DNA of 64,000 nt, from the NCBI GenBank assembly GCA_021604865.1, contig BQJU01000036.1:1-64000 (forward strand). The letters are read 5' to 3'. The notes below the pieces were generated by a model. The model had not been told where the DNA came from. It made no database searches and saw only the letters and a list, made by a program, of their open reading frames with translations. Positions 43,947 through 53,124 of this stretch are shown piece by piece. The stretch comes from Saprospiraceae bacterium. Lineage in GTDB: Bacteria; Bacteroidota; Bacteroidia; Chitinophagales; Saprospiraceae. Every line of letters starts with the position of its first letter. Position 1 is the stretch's first letter. The position numbers were made by a program, and so were the translations under genes.

Positions 43947-44996
43947 TCAATCCATCATCAGGCCCTCATCCTTATGAAAAGCCTTATACCGGCCTTTTCC
44001 AAATTTGGTACCATTAAATTCGATGGTGCCTTTTAGTTCTTCTCTCTTTTCTTCTGGCAGCGCTTTGAAATCGGCACATTTTCGAGAACAGGCATGTTCG
44101 TACTTAGTCGCGCATTTTTCGCATTGGATAAATAGGATATGACAGGCATCGTTGGCGCAATTGACGTGGGTATCACAAGGCGCGCCACACTGATGGCATT
44201 GAGCCACAACCGCCTCACTAATGCGTTCCCCCATACGTTCATCAAAGACGAAATTTTTGCCGATAAATTTATTAGGGAGGCCGTGTTGTTCACATTGACG
44301 GGCATATTCGATGATGCCGCCATTGACCATAAAGACATTATTAAATCCCTTGTGTAAATAATATGCACTGGCCTTTTCACAGCGGATGCCGCCGGTACAA
44401 TACATCACGATAGGTTTTTCCTTGTCCTTCTCCAACATCTTTTCGACGATGGGCAAGGCTTCCCGAAAAGTCTCTACATCCGGACGGATGGCGCCATCAA
44501 AATAGCCTACTTCACTTTCGTAATGGTTGCGCATATCTACTACGATGGTGTCTTCCTGGTCGGTCAGTGCATTATAATCAGCTGCATCCAGGTGTTGGCC
44601 ACGTTTGGTGACGTCAAAAGTCTCATCATCCAATCCGTCGGCCACTATTTTATCGCGGACTTTGATTTTTAATTTGTAAAATGACTTACCATCATCATCC
44701 AGAGCAATATTTAAGCGGATGCCATTGAGGAAGGGAATGTCGTACATATCCGCTTTAAAGGCCTCGAATTGTTCTGTAGGTACGGAAATCTGCCCATTGA
44801 TGCCTTCCTTGGCTACATAAATACGGCCGTAGACGCTGAGTTTATTCCATCGCAGATACAATTCATTGCGAAAAGCCGCCGGATTATCGATTTGGTGGTA
44901 CTGATAAAAGGAAAGCGTAGTGCGTGCTTCTTCACTTTCCAACAAACGTTTTTTCAGCTCGTCGTTATTGACGAGGTTGCGTAATTTTTTTGACAT
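43947..44996 (-). CDS. trhO: tRNA uridine(34) hydroxylase, rhodanese-family
   Basis: The 349-residue protein matches TrhO (YceA). It has an N-terminal acylphosphatase-like domain (RIYVAKEGINGQISVPTEQF) and a central rhodanese domain with catalytic Cys in VMYCTGGIRCEKASAYYLHK. A C-terminal Cys-rich region follows (CHQCGAPCDTHVNCANDAC, then CEKCATKYEHACSRKCADF), which probably binds zinc. TrhO makes 5-hydroxyuridine at wobble position 34 of certain tRNAs. It stands alone, flanked by a repeat element on each side. Confidence 0.92.
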   Translation of the reverse strand: MSKKLRNLVNNDELKKRLLESEEARTTLSFYQYHQIDNPAAFRNELYLRWNKLSVYGRIYVAKEGINGQISVPTEQFEAFKADMYDIPFLNGIRLNIALDDDGKSFYKLKIKVRDKIVADGLDDETFDVTKRGQHLDAADYNALTDQEDTIVVDMRNHYESEVGYFDGAIRPDVETFREALPIVEKMLEKDKEKPIVMYCTGGIRCEKASAYYLHKGFNNVFMVNGGIIEYARQCEQHGLPNKFIGKNFVFDERMGERISEAVVAQCHQCGAPCDTHVNCANDACHILFIQCEKCATKYEHACSRKCADFKALPEEKREELKGTIEFNGTKFGKGRYKAFHKDEGLMMD

Positions 44997-45483
44997 GATT
45001 AGGTTGGTACGTTAACGAATAACGGCAAGTTGCATGCTTGCTGTCTGAAATCACAGACGGAGCTGCTAACTGTACCTGAAAGTCACGCGCAAAGTTAAGG
45101 AAAATTGAGAGAATGAAGAAGATAGATGTAAGAGGGTATTTTACACCAATTTCTGCTTCTCGCCTTTTACGACTAAAAAAGGTGCCTGGTTTTTTAGTGC
45201 TGGTTTTCAGGAATTTCTATCATATTTAGAAAAATTAGTTGTCATAAGGGGTCAGCGAAGAATAACTTACCCATTTGATGCGGCTCTTTTGTCACCAGCC
45301 GTTGTTGCTCAAATCCTTGCTTAGTAGTGGCCAAGCGCGGTTTTCGCGCCTAGGTTGGTGACAAAATAGCTCGCCTGAAACAGACAACTTATTCTTCGCT
45401 GGCCCCTAAGCGTTACCGGGAGGGCTGAATAATTTTTTATGTCTCCGACTTGCGTTGCTTCATTTTAAATAAACACTTAATTG
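44997..45483. other. 487-bp gene-free region containing a palindromic element
   Basis: There is no gene. Bases 45245-45409 form a MITE-like inverted repeat annotated separately. The rest includes the region upstream of trhO, with GCATGCTTGCTGTC and a CTGTCTGAAATCACAGAC-like hairpin near 45040-45057, and shows nothing else I can name. Confidence 0.6.
45245..45409. mobile_element. MITE-like palindromic element with GGGGTCAGCGAAGAATAA ends
   Basis: The left end TAAGGGGTCAGCGAAGAATA pairs with the right end TATTCTTCGCTGGCCCCTAA. A second inner pair, GCGGCTCTTTTGTCACCA with TTGGTGACAAAATAGCTCGC, extends the inverted repeat so that almost the whole 165 bp folds back on itself. It encodes no protein. 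A single end with the same sequence occurs at 59963-60008. Confidence 0.82.
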
Positions 45484-46629
45484 TTAAGTTTTCACAAACT
45501 TCTCAACCCAGTTCCCTAGCTCACTATTTAAGTGCAAAAAATAACTACCTGTGGGAAGCTGAGACAATGGCAATTCCAATATATGTTTACCAGCAGGCAG
45601 GTCCAGGAGGGGTTGTTTAGTCCATATTTTTCCACCAACATCTACAATGCTATAAATCGGAGACGAGAATGCATTTAGGGTAATTTCAGCGACAAGGTGA
45701 TCACCAACCGGGTTCGCTCGGAGCTTTAGTACATTCAATGCTGGCGTAGGTGCCACTGCTGCATTTGGTCCCTGCAAAACGATGCGCCGTAACCGTTGAT
45801 TTGGCGCCACCCCATCGGTGACATACAGGGTATCGCCTGTGGGGCTAGCTGCAATACCGGTTGGCCTTTCAAAAGTAGCTTCCAGGGCTGGGCCATCTGC
45901 ATTCCCTGGCTGACCAGTACCGGCAAGGATGTGGAAATCGCCTGTTTCAGCATCCATCTCGTAAATGGTATGGCGGCCAAAGTGACAAATGTAAAGCTTA
46001 CCACTAGCCCAGGTCAGGTAGGCTACATCTTCATTGTTGTCTAAAATGGCCGGTAAATTTCCCAAAACGCTCATCTGTCGATTGGGCGTGATTTTAATAA
46101 TTTGTCCATTGAACAAACTGGCTACATACAGATTATTGTCGGGATCGATAGTGATACCAGTAGGCCAAAACAGGGGATTGCCCAGGGTGAAAATATCAAA
46201 TTGACCGTTGGGCTGAATGCGTATGATCCGTGCATTTTGATTGTTGGCAACGTACAAGATGCCATCGCTACCGTGAGTGATACCGGCTGGGCCGGAAAAG
46301 CCTTCAACCAAATGGGTTATGGTTGTATCGCCTTCCCTAAAATAACCGATCCAACCATTATCATAAGAACTGGTGAAAATTTTCAAACTATCATCGACCT
46401 CAATGGCACCAATAGTGGCATCAGTTATGGCCAAAATAGTATCCACTGATCCACTTTCCGGATCAATTTTTCGAAAAAAGCCCTCCCCATAGTGGGAAGA
46501 ATAAATATAACCGTCAATACCATAATGCAGGTCGTCGCCTACATTGAAGGGCACTAGGGTAGATACCGTCTGTGCTTTTGCAAACACAAGCATTGCCAAA
46601 AAGCAAAAAATAGAAGTTATTGATTTCAT
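45484..46629 (-). CDS. Secreted NHL-repeat protein with T9SS sorting domain (paralogue B)
   Basis: The 381-residue protein has a signal peptide (SITSIFCFLAMLVFAKAQ). A six-bladed NHL-type propeller follows, with blades such as PAGITHGSDGILYVANNQNA, PTGITIDPDNNLYVASLFNG and PTGIAASPTGDTLYVTDG. A C-terminal T9SS type A sorting domain closes it (LKLRANPVGDHLVAEITLNA). It is about the same length as its upstream neighbour and parallel in layout. Surface display or secretion is expected. Binding partner or substrate is unknown. Confidence 0.85.
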   Translation of the reverse strand: MKSITSIFCFLAMLVFAKAQTVSTLVPFNVGDDLHYGIDGYIYSSHYGEGFFRKIDPESGSVDTILAITDATIGAIEVDDSLKIFTSSYDNGWIGYFREGDTTITHLVEGFSGPAGITHGSDGILYVANNQNARIIRIQPNGQFDIFTLGNPLFWPTGITIDPDNNLYVASLFNGQIIKITPNRQMSVLGNLPAILDNNEDVAYLTWASGKLYICHFGRHTIYEMDAETGDFHILAGTGQPGNADGPALEATFERPTGIAASPTGDTLYVTDGVAPNQRLRRIVLQGPNAAVAPTPALNVLKLRANPVGDHLVAEITLNAFSSPIYSIVDVGGKIWTKQPLLDLPAGKHILELPLSQLPTGSYFLHLNSELGNWVEKFVKT

Positions 46630-46635
46630 AGCTAT

Positions 46636-47778
46636 TTATTTGGTCACAATAATCTTTTCAGTCCTCATTTTCCCTTTCGAAAATAAGCGTAGTATCCAGG
46701 TGCCCGGAGGCAATTGATTTAGTTCTACAATAGCGGTTCCTGCTGGCACCTGCTTTTCCAGTATCCGTTTGCCCTGTTGATCAAAAAGTGTCAATTGGCA
46801 GGAATCCGCACCGAAACCTGGCGGAACCTCCACGCTTAGTTGCTGTGTTACCGGATTGGGATAAACTTTTAAGGAATGTCGGGTGATCTCTTGTTGAAGA
46901 GAAGGCAATGCATCCAAACCGGTAATCCGCCGTAACCTGCGTCCTCCGGATTCGGCAATATAAAGGGTGTCTTCTGATGCAGTAAAGGCCAGGCCAAGGG
47001 GTTGATTGAAACGGGCCTGCATGGCTTCCCCGTCAGTGGAACCGATGACTCCGGCTCCGGCCAGGGTATCCAGATTGCCTTGCAGATCCATGCGATAAAT
47101 CCGGTGGCTGCCCTGGGACGCGAAATAGAGCAGGCGGTCTTTTTGGCGAAAAGCCATATTGCCTACCTTGGTTCCCAGCGCAAGAACCAATTCCGGAACC
47201 TTGGTGGTGGTGTCTACTTTGAAAATATTACCAGAAGGCGTATTGGCAATCCAAAGAAAACCTTCATCATCAAAAGCAATGCCTTGTGGGCGGAAAAATT
47301 CGGTCGTTTCCAGCCAAACCTCCGAGGTGCCATCGGGAAAGATGCGCATCACCCTTTGGCCGTTGTAGTTGGGTGGTGCACCAAAACAGGTGACGTAGGC
47401 GTTGCCCATTGCATCAAAGGTAATGCCCGCCGGACCATCTAATGCACTGGCAACAATAGTTACCTCCTCTGTAATCGGGTCATAAGACTTTAGGGTGTTG
47501 TTGTCATAATTAGTGACAAAAAGTATCCCTTGCGGATTTTCATCAATGTCAATAGGCCCATTAAACCCAGTTGCAAATGCCGGATTATAATCACCAGATG
47601 CAGTAGACCGACCGACAGCAGTGCCTCCCATCAATCCTCCCGGGGAGGTATAAATATTACCGGCAGGATCAACATGTAATCCATCGACTATCGTATTGTG
47701 CGCAGTGACCGTTTCCACTTGCTGGGCAGCAAGATTTAGGACCGCTGCAAGACAAAGCAGCAAGCAATTCGTTTTCAT
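46636..47778 (-). CDS. Secreted NHL-repeat protein with T9SS sorting domain (paralogue A)
   Basis: The 380-residue protein has a signal peptide (TNCLLLCLAAVLNLAAQ). It has NHL blades including PAGITFDAMGNAYVTCFGAP, PQGIAFDDEGFLWIANTPSG and PLGLAFTASEDTLYIAESGG. A T9SS sorting domain ends it (LKVYPNPVTQQLSVEVPPGF). The downstream paralogue starts 6 bp after its stop, so the pair forms an operon and looks like an old tandem duplication. An AraC-type regulator gene is divergent about 225 bp upstream. Confidence 0.87.
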   Translation of the reverse strand: MKTNCLLLCLAAVLNLAAQQVETVTAHNTIVDGLHVDPAGNIYTSPGGLMGGTAVGRSTASGDYNPAFATGFNGPIDIDENPQGILFVTNYDNNTLKSYDPITEEVTIVASALDGPAGITFDAMGNAYVTCFGAPPNYNGQRVMRIFPDGTSEVWLETTEFFRPQGIAFDDEGFLWIANTPSGNIFKVDTTTKVPELVLALGTKVGNMAFRQKDRLLYFASQGSHRIYRMDLQGNLDTLAGAGVIGSTDGEAMQARFNQPLGLAFTASEDTLYIAESGGRRLRRITGLDALPSLQQEITRHSLKVYPNPVTQQLSVEVPPGFGADSCQLTLFDQQGKRILEKQVPAGTAIVELNQLPPGTWILRLFSKGKMRTEKIIVTK

Positions 47779-47847
47779 AGCATCTGAGTTTTTAATTTTG
47801 AACAGAGTTGTTGCGCAAGAGTAAAGTGGTGCGAAATAACTCTAAGA

Positions 47848-47923
47848 GTTTGTTTGGAGGTCGGCTTTGCATCGCCGTTCCCCGGGCTTCAGCGCAAGCG
47901 TAAGATTGGCCTCCAAACATGCT
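47848..47923. repeat. Short TTTGGAGG element between divergent genes
   Basis: GTTTGTTTGGAGGTCGGCTT at the left pairs with TTGGCCTCCAAACATGC at the right, with CCCGGGCTTCAGCGCAAGCG between. Here the element sits between two divergent 5' ends, so in this case it is not a transcript terminator. Confidence 0.72.
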
Positions 47924-48005
47924 CTAATATCGAACACCTTCAAAATTAAGAGTAGCGGTCATAGGGAAGGGGTTAATTCTTGCCTTGATCATTAGTGCAA
48001 TAAAT

Positions 48006-48926
48006 ATGGCAGCATTTTTAGATGGAAAAATATGGCAGGCCAATCAGGAAACCAGCGGATTGCAATGGCAAAAGCAGCTCACTTCGTTGGGCAATACCTT
48101 GAGGTATTCTCAGGTCAAGGAGGCAGATTTACTTCTGGATACGACGATGTTTCATATATGTGTTCCCCTCAACGGAACAGAGTCCTATTTGTCGGAAGGT
48201 AAACAGTTGGATGTCAATCAGCAGGAATATACTATCCTCAATTATCAGCAGGAAACAAGAGGCTTTGGTAAATTTGCGACTCCTGTAGAGGGTTTATGCA
48301 TTCATTTAACGCCAAAAACAGTAGCGGATGTATATGCTTCTCAAATCAAATCGCCTGAGGCTCTATTGGAACAACCCTTTGAACTGACCTGGAAACGGCA
48401 TGAATTTCTGGTCAAAAACTATTCATTGAAGGAAAATTCACTAGGGAGACATTTACAATTGGTAAAACAACAGCTTTTTTCGCCCCCCCAGGATGTTCTG
48501 ATAGATTGGGATGAATTTTATTACGGCATCGCTGAAGTTTTCCTGGAAACCCATTGGCAAATCAACCGGCACCTGAATGGCTTACGCTTCAAAAAACAGG
48601 ATACCAGCAGAGAAATTTATCGCCGGGTAAGTGTCGCCCACAATTTTATTCTGGAAAGCTATGCTCACTCTCTGAGTCTGGAGAAAATTGCTCAAGAAGC
48701 CATATTGTCGCCCTATCATTTTTCCCGCTTGTATAAAAAAATTTATGGCATCAGTCCCTATCAGCATATCCTGCAACTCAGGGTGGAGCGGGCGAAAGTA
48801 TTGCTGAAACAGGATTTTAGCCCCACCGAGGTGGCGTATGATTTGTCCTTTTCCGACCGACGGGCTTTTGCAAAGGTATTTAAGCGGTATGTGGGTTGCG
48901 CACCTTCGAAGTATCGGGAGCTGTAG
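48006..48926 (+). CDS. AraC-family transcriptional regulator
   Basis: I prefer the ATG at 48006 (306 residues) to the TTG at 47985. The N-terminal 190 residues form a sensing domain I cannot name. The C-terminal 100 residues are a double HTH of the AraC type: SLEKIAQEAILSPYHFSRLY, KKIYGISPYQHILQLRVERA, PTEVAYDLSFSDRRAFAKVF and GCAPSKYREL. Such proteins usually activate nearby genes, so the divergent NHL paralogue operon is a candidate target. This is inference from position. Confidence 0.87.
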   Translation: MAAFLDGKIWQANQETSGLQWQKQLTSLGNTLRYSQVKEADLLLDTTMFHICVPLNGTESYLSEGKQLDVNQQEYTILNYQQETRGFGKFATPVEGLCIHLTPKTVADVYASQIKSPEALLEQPFELTWKRHEFLVKNYSLKENSLGRHLQLVKQQLFSPPQDVLIDWDEFYYGIAEVFLETHWQINRHLNGLRFKKQDTSREIYRRVSVAHNFILESYAHSLSLEKIAQEAILSPYHFSRLYKKIYGISPYQHILQLRVERAKVLLKQDFSPTEVAYDLSFSDRRAFAKVFKRYVGCAPSKYREL

Positions 48927-49086
48927 CAGGATAATGTCCGTCAATAATAACATTTAAGACATGCTGGACGCAGTTATCAATCTCCTCCAATTCCCGATCC
49001 AACTTCGCATGCCGCTCCAGTGCCAACTCCACTTCCCCACCCTCATTGATCACGACAGGAAAATTGGGCTCTCCAGTAATAAACAC
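48880..49086 (-). CDS. Doubtful small hypothetical protein
   Basis: This 68-residue frame reads like a real protein in its middle (GGEVELALERHAKLDRELEE then IDNCVQHVLNVIIDGHYP). Its last 15 codons, however, overlap the AraC gene on the other strand, and its start lies only 58 bp from the divergent start of the next gene. No family is recognised. It could be a remnant of a gene truncated by the AraC end. Confidence 0.28.
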   Translation of the reverse strand: MFITGEPNFPVVINEGGEVELALERHAKLDRELEEIDNCVQHVLNVIIDGHYPATAPDTSKVRNPHTA

Positions 49087-49143
49087 AAGAACCTATTTTT
49101 TTGTATAAATTGAGCCTTCAATCGAATCACAAAACACGATGCC

Positions 49144-50115
49144 ATGTTCTATAATAGATTTAACCTTTTGACCTGCTTAATTTTATGTTGCTCTATATCA
49201 ATCACGCTTCCCTCTTGCCAACAAACCCAGAAAGCTGCTGCCGAAGCCAAAGGTAATGCAGAAATGCCCGAAGGTGCAGAGGCCATGTCCTTGTTGGGCA
49301 AACCTCTTTATTCCAACCCGCCCAATGCTTTTTTGATTGAACAGTACGAGGCTGCTAAAGCTGCTTTTACCGCCCACCCCACCAATGCCGATACCCTGAT
49401 CTGGTATGGCCGCCGGGCCGCGTATCTGGGCAACTATCAGGAAGCCATTAATATCTTCACCATTGGCATTGAGCAACATCCTGATAATCCCCGTATGTAT
49501 CGCCACCGGGGGCACCGCTACATTACCGTGCGCGAGTTTGATAAAGCCATTATGGATTTGGAAAAGGGTAGCGAACTCATTCAAAATACTGACGATGAAG
49601 TGGAGCCGGATGGTATGCCTAATGAGTTGGGTATTCCAGTGAGCACATTGCATGGCAATATTTATTATCACCTCGGATTGGCCTATTACCTGAAAAACGA
49701 CCGGGAAAGGGCGCTCAAAACATTCCAAAAATGTCTGGATGCAAGTACCAATGATGACAATATCGTGTCGGCCACACACTGGGTATATATGATCCTGCGG
49801 CGCATGGACCTGCCCGACCTGGCAGAAAAATACCTGGCCCGCATTTTTACGGAAATGGATGTAGTGGAAAACCAGGCCTACTATCAGCTGTGCCTATTCT
49901 ACAAAGGCCTCATTACCTTGGAAGAACTGGAAGCCCAAAATCAGGCTATTGCCAGCAGTGATGCCACCACCTATGGCATCGGCAATTGGTATTATTATAA
50001 CGCCCAAAAGAACAAAGCAAAAGAGATCTTTGAAGGTATCCTGGCCAAAAACAGCTGGAATTCTTTTGGTTATATTGCTGCTGAGGCGGACCTGGTGAAT
50101 TTGTGGGACGAGTGA
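49144..50115 (+). CDS. TPR-repeat lipoprotein
   Basis: The 323-residue protein has a lipoprotein signal (LCCSISITLPSC, Cys25) and then TPR helices: YGRRAAYLGNYQEAINIFTI, GHRYITVREFDKAIMDLEKG, LGLAYYLKNDRERALKTFQK and WYYYNAQKNKAKEIFEGILA. TPR units usually mediate protein-protein contacts, here on the periplasmic side of the outer membrane. No partner is evident from neighbouring genes. Confidence 0.8.
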   Translation: MFYNRFNLLTCLILCCSISITLPSCQQTQKAAAEAKGNAEMPEGAEAMSLLGKPLYSNPPNAFLIEQYEAAKAAFTAHPTNADTLIWYGRRAAYLGNYQEAINIFTIGIEQHPDNPRMYRHRGHRYITVREFDKAIMDLEKGSELIQNTDDEVEPDGMPNELGIPVSTLHGNIYYHLGLAYYLKNDRERALKTFQKCLDASTNDDNIVSATHWVYMILRRMDLPDLAEKYLARIFTEMDVVENQAYYQLCLFYKGLITLEELEAQNQAIASSDATTYGIGNWYYYNAQKNKAKEIFEGILAKNSWNSFGYIAAEADLVNLWDE

Positions 50116-51083
50116 TATTATTTGGACCCTATGAAATATCTTTAAATTCATCGTTTAGAGAATCAACATTCCTTAGTGCTTGTTTGGAGGTCGGATTTGA
50201 TGGCGAAAAGCATCAATTTTTTGATGCCGCTGTGTAGCTATTATTCGCCACAGTATTTGGTTTTACCCTCTACTCTTAAATTATCTACAGAAATAATATA
50301 TCGTTTTACTGAATGAATCATCTCTTTCTGACACTGCTGAAAGTTTATATCCTGTACTATGATAAACATTTATAAAAACAATTTCATCACCGCTTTTGTA
50401 ACCTGTCGGTTTTCCTTTTCTGTCATTAATAGTATAAATATAATTATTCTCCGCTGCCCCATTCCACTTTGAAACAAGCTCCGTCAGTTGTCGATAAATT
50501 ATCAGGTTCTGTACTACCCGTTATCATAAATATAATAGAGCAAAGTAAAAAATCTGAAAAAAAGAATGAATTTTTTTGAACAGATTCATTAGTAAAAAAT
50601 TTAGTTTGAAAATATTAAATACACTTGCATGTCCTCTTATCCTGAAATCCGGATTACAAATCCTTCGGAGCGGATTGGGCTTACCTTATGAGGCTAACAG
50701 CATCGAGGTTTTCTTATTTTATCTTTATCAAATGGATCTGGTCCAATCAGAACAAAATTCTTATCTGGATTAGGGGATTTGTTTTTCATTTTGAATGTTT
50801 TTTATGGTTTAAATATTGCCTTTGAGTATTGCCACCGCTCTATGCAAAGGGCGAATGTCTGCGCTCACTCATCAAAGTGGACAAAAGTAACTCCACCGAA
50901 GCTTCTTACCCATTGATTACTAAATAGGCAAGTTCAGTTGGGCATTCGGAGGCGATACTCCATAACCAGTAATCTGCTCTTAATGAATCCAGAAGATGCT
51001 TTATCCATCTGATTTTGATATTTTATTGAGCAATTTCTCATTGCACCGCTGTAGACAAGGTTGGTCGAAGATTTACCTCTCAA
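50116..51083. other. 968-bp region with repeats and gene remnants
   Basis: No intact gene is credible here. Bases 50178-50240 hold the left part of a long-form TTTGGAGGTCGGC element (compare bases 1-40). Bases 50241-50560 hold a frameshifted gene on the minus strand, annotated separately. Near 50640-50680 is a repeat-like palindrome, ATCCGGATTACAAATCC. On the minus strand at about 50924-51030 a fragment reads IRWIKHLLDSLRADYWLWSI before an in-frame stop, again suggesting decayed coding sequence. A 65-codon plus-strand frame at 50576-50773 crosses the repeat and is not convincing. Confidence 0.55.
50241..50560 (-). pseudogene. Frameshifted small exported protein
   Basis: Three consecutive minus-strand frames join into one plausible small protein. 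First comes FLLCSIIFMITGSTEPDNLS to about GACFKVEWGSG. After a one-base shift the reading continues as ENNYIYTINDRKGKPTGYKS and GDEIVFINVYHSTGYKLS. After another shift it ends as VDNLRVEGKTKYCGE at a stop at 50241. Each part ends quickly in its own frame, and the sense continues only across shifts, so this is best read as a decayed gene of about 100 codons with a hydrophobic N-terminus. Family unknown. Confidence 0.6.
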
Positions 51084-52790
51084 TTATGACCTTTTAGTGA
51101 TTATATATATATTAAAATTGTCATTGTCTAATTGCTTGACAAACTCATACCGATTCTCTTTACTGTTGAGGATTGACATTATTTCATCAATGACTGGCGT
51201 ATGAAATTCTAAATAGTCTATAGACCGATCACTATACAAGTCAAGTTCTTTAGAACGTAATAATTCAAAATCACTCCATGTAGAAATAACCAATAATCCA
51301 TTCTCATTTAATAAATAGCCCATATTTTTCACCCCACTAAAAAGCCCCGTATTATCGTCGAATTTTTTAAATATAGCTTTCTTGTTGAAATGAGATATTG
51401 TACTAACCATGCAGGTTATTAGGTCAAACTTCTTAACATGAAAATTTGAGTTTAGCTCAGCTACTACACTTGGCAACCTAATATCCCACCTTAGAAAAGG
51501 AAGACCTTTTTGAAACTTTTCCATCCATTCTGCTACATCAGAATCTAAGTCTACGCTGTAACTTCTTGTTACAAGACTCTTCTTCTTTAGTTCTTCTGGA
51601 TAGCGACCTGTACAAACTCCAACATCTAAATGATTGTTAAAATGCCTTTCCGATTTCTCCAAATATCCAAGTAGGCTACTTTTTTCCGAATTTAGTATAT
51701 AGTTGTTACTTCGAATCAAATGATCATATTTAATTAACCAGCGAGCATCATAATCTACTTTTGAGAGTGTTTGATAATTAAGTTCTTCGGTTAATACATC
51801 AAGATAATATTCAATAGAGTAGCAGTCTATACTATTCCATGCCTCACGGTAGTACTTACAGATCCGCTCGGCCATTGTTTCAAAATTCTTAAAGTACCTA
51901 GAAATTACTCTCGTTGAGTTAATTCTTTTATTACGATCTAATTGAAAGATATCAACCCTAAAATTATCATACAGGGCTATTTCCATATGGTATTTTTTCG
52001 GATTGAAAAAATTTTGGTTGTTGCTTCGAATTGGTCTAGGAAGCGAATTAATACTTATCACTTTCATTTTGATCCTCTCTGACATTGAACGAAGTCGTTC
52101 AATGATCAATCTTAAAGCATTCAAATCTCGAGGATCATCATCCTTATACCTTGAAATCGCCGAATCAACCTGATTAGAAATATAACCATGTATTTCAGCC
52201 GGGATTAGGAATAATCTATGAACTCCTTTTTCTATTGAACCATCTGCATTCCCTATTCTTTCTACTAATTTTCTGTTTACTCCTTCTATTTCGATATCCT
52301 CATCTTCATTAATCCAAAAATCGCTGTCAATATAGGTAGTCGTTAAAAACCGCTGCCGAACATTATTAAGCCCATCAACATATATTACAAATGCATTACT
52401 GTTACCTATAATTTCTGCATCACCATCATAAATTTTTCTTACTTTTTCGAGTAAGTTTGCAGAAATTCTGCCTAACCCTAGCTCATCTATTTTCGATAAT
52501 TGATTTTGAGAGGTTACTGAAATTTCTTTAAGATCAATATCTTCTATTAATTCTAGTAGTTGCTTTACCACTCTAGAACTACTCCTCTGTATATACTCTG
52601 GATTTGCTGTCTCCAATTTCCTCAGCTTTTCCACTTCAAGGAAAGAATTCTTTATAACTATTAAGTTATTCACATTAGGAGAATTCCATAGGACTTCCTC
52701 CAAAACAGTTGTAGCTTCAAGGGTTTTCCCTAACGCTAACAACTTCTTTGCGTTTGAAATTTGCTCTGAAATTGTCATCTTACTATCCAA
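51084..52790 (-). CDS. Class I SAM methyltransferase with N-terminal effector-associated-like domain
   Basis: The 568-residue protein has three parts. Residues 8-87 form a helical bundle (AKKLLALGKTLEATTVLEEV, then NLIVIKNSFLEVEKLRK and RVVKQLLELIEDI) resembling EAD11-type effector-associated domains of bacterial conflict systems. Residues 110-330 form an alpha/beta module I cannot name (VHRLFLIPAEIHGY at 190, YHMEIALYDNFRVDIFQLD at 267). Residues 380-568 are a Rossmann methyltransferase with SAM loop LDVGVCTGR (388-396), acidic residues in SVDLDSD and WDIRLP, and motif IV FDLITCM (455-461). It is the last gene of a tightly overlapping three-gene operon and looks more AT-rich than its surroundings, suggesting transfer. 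Its methylation target is unknown. Confidence 0.72.
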   Translation of the reverse strand: MDSKMTISEQISNAKKLLALGKTLEATTVLEEVLWNSPNVNNLIVIKNSFLEVEKLRKLETANPEYIQRSSSRVVKQLLELIEDIDLKEISVTSQNQLSKIDELGLGRISANLLEKVRKIYDGDAEIIGNSNAFVIYVDGLNNVRQRFLTTTYIDSDFWINEDEDIEIEGVNRKLVERIGNADGSIEKGVHRLFLIPAEIHGYISNQVDSAISRYKDDDPRDLNALRLIIERLRSMSERIKMKVISINSLPRPIRSNNQNFFNPKKYHMEIALYDNFRVDIFQLDRNKRINSTRVISRYFKNFETMAERICKYYREAWNSIDCYSIEYYLDVLTEELNYQTLSKVDYDARWLIKYDHLIRSNNYILNSEKSSLLGYLEKSERHFNNHLDVGVCTGRYPEELKKKSLVTRSYSVDLDSDVAEWMEKFQKGLPFLRWDIRLPSVVAELNSNFHVKKFDLITCMVSTISHFNKKAIFKKFDDNTGLFSGVKNMGYLLNENGLLVISTWSDFELLRSKELDLYSDRSIDYLEFHTPVIDEIMSILNSKENRYEFVKQLDNDNFNIYIITKRS

Positions 52791-53124
52791 TTTTCAACCC
52801 ATTCTCTACTTTCTGACCTGGTTGTATTAAAACTACGTGATCGTTTTCTTCCATAACGCCAAGAACGAAAACTTCAGAACGGATATTTGCAACTTGAAGT
52901 GGAGGTAAATTTACTACTGCAATGACTTGCTGTCCAACCAAATCCACTGGTGAATAATAATGTGTAATCCTAGCACTACTTTTCTTATACCCAAGTTCAC
53001 CAAAATTAATCTTTAGGATATAAGCGGGTTTTCTAGCTTTTTCAAAAACTGTAGCTTCTTCAATAGTACCTATTCTGATATCAAATTTAAAAAAATTTGA
53101 TACAACTATATCCATTTCACTCAT
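52783..53124 (-). CDS. CsaA/Trbp111-type tRNA-binding OB-fold protein
   Basis: The 113-residue protein is a single tRNA-binding OB domain: FDIRIGTIEEATVFEKARKP, then AYILKINFGELGYKKSSARI, and the C-terminal VVNLPPLQVANIRSEVFVLG block. This matches stand-alone CsaA proteins, which bind tRNA or act as a secretion chaperone. It overlaps the downstream methyltransferase start by 8 bp and the upstream small gene's end by 8 bp, so all three are likely translated together. In this setting an RNA-binding role alongside a methyltransferase is plausible. Confidence 0.85.
   Translation of the reverse strand: MSEMDIVVSNFFKFDIRIGTIEEATVFEKARKPAYILKINFGELGYKKSSARITHYYSPVDLVGQQVIAVVNLPPLQVANIRSEVFVLGVMEENDHVVLIQPGQKVENGLKIG

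Noticed and set aside
50576-50773. A 65-codon plus-strand frame
   Set aside because: It crosses the ATCCGGATTACAAATCC repeat and has no protein-like composition or neighbours; the region looks decayed.
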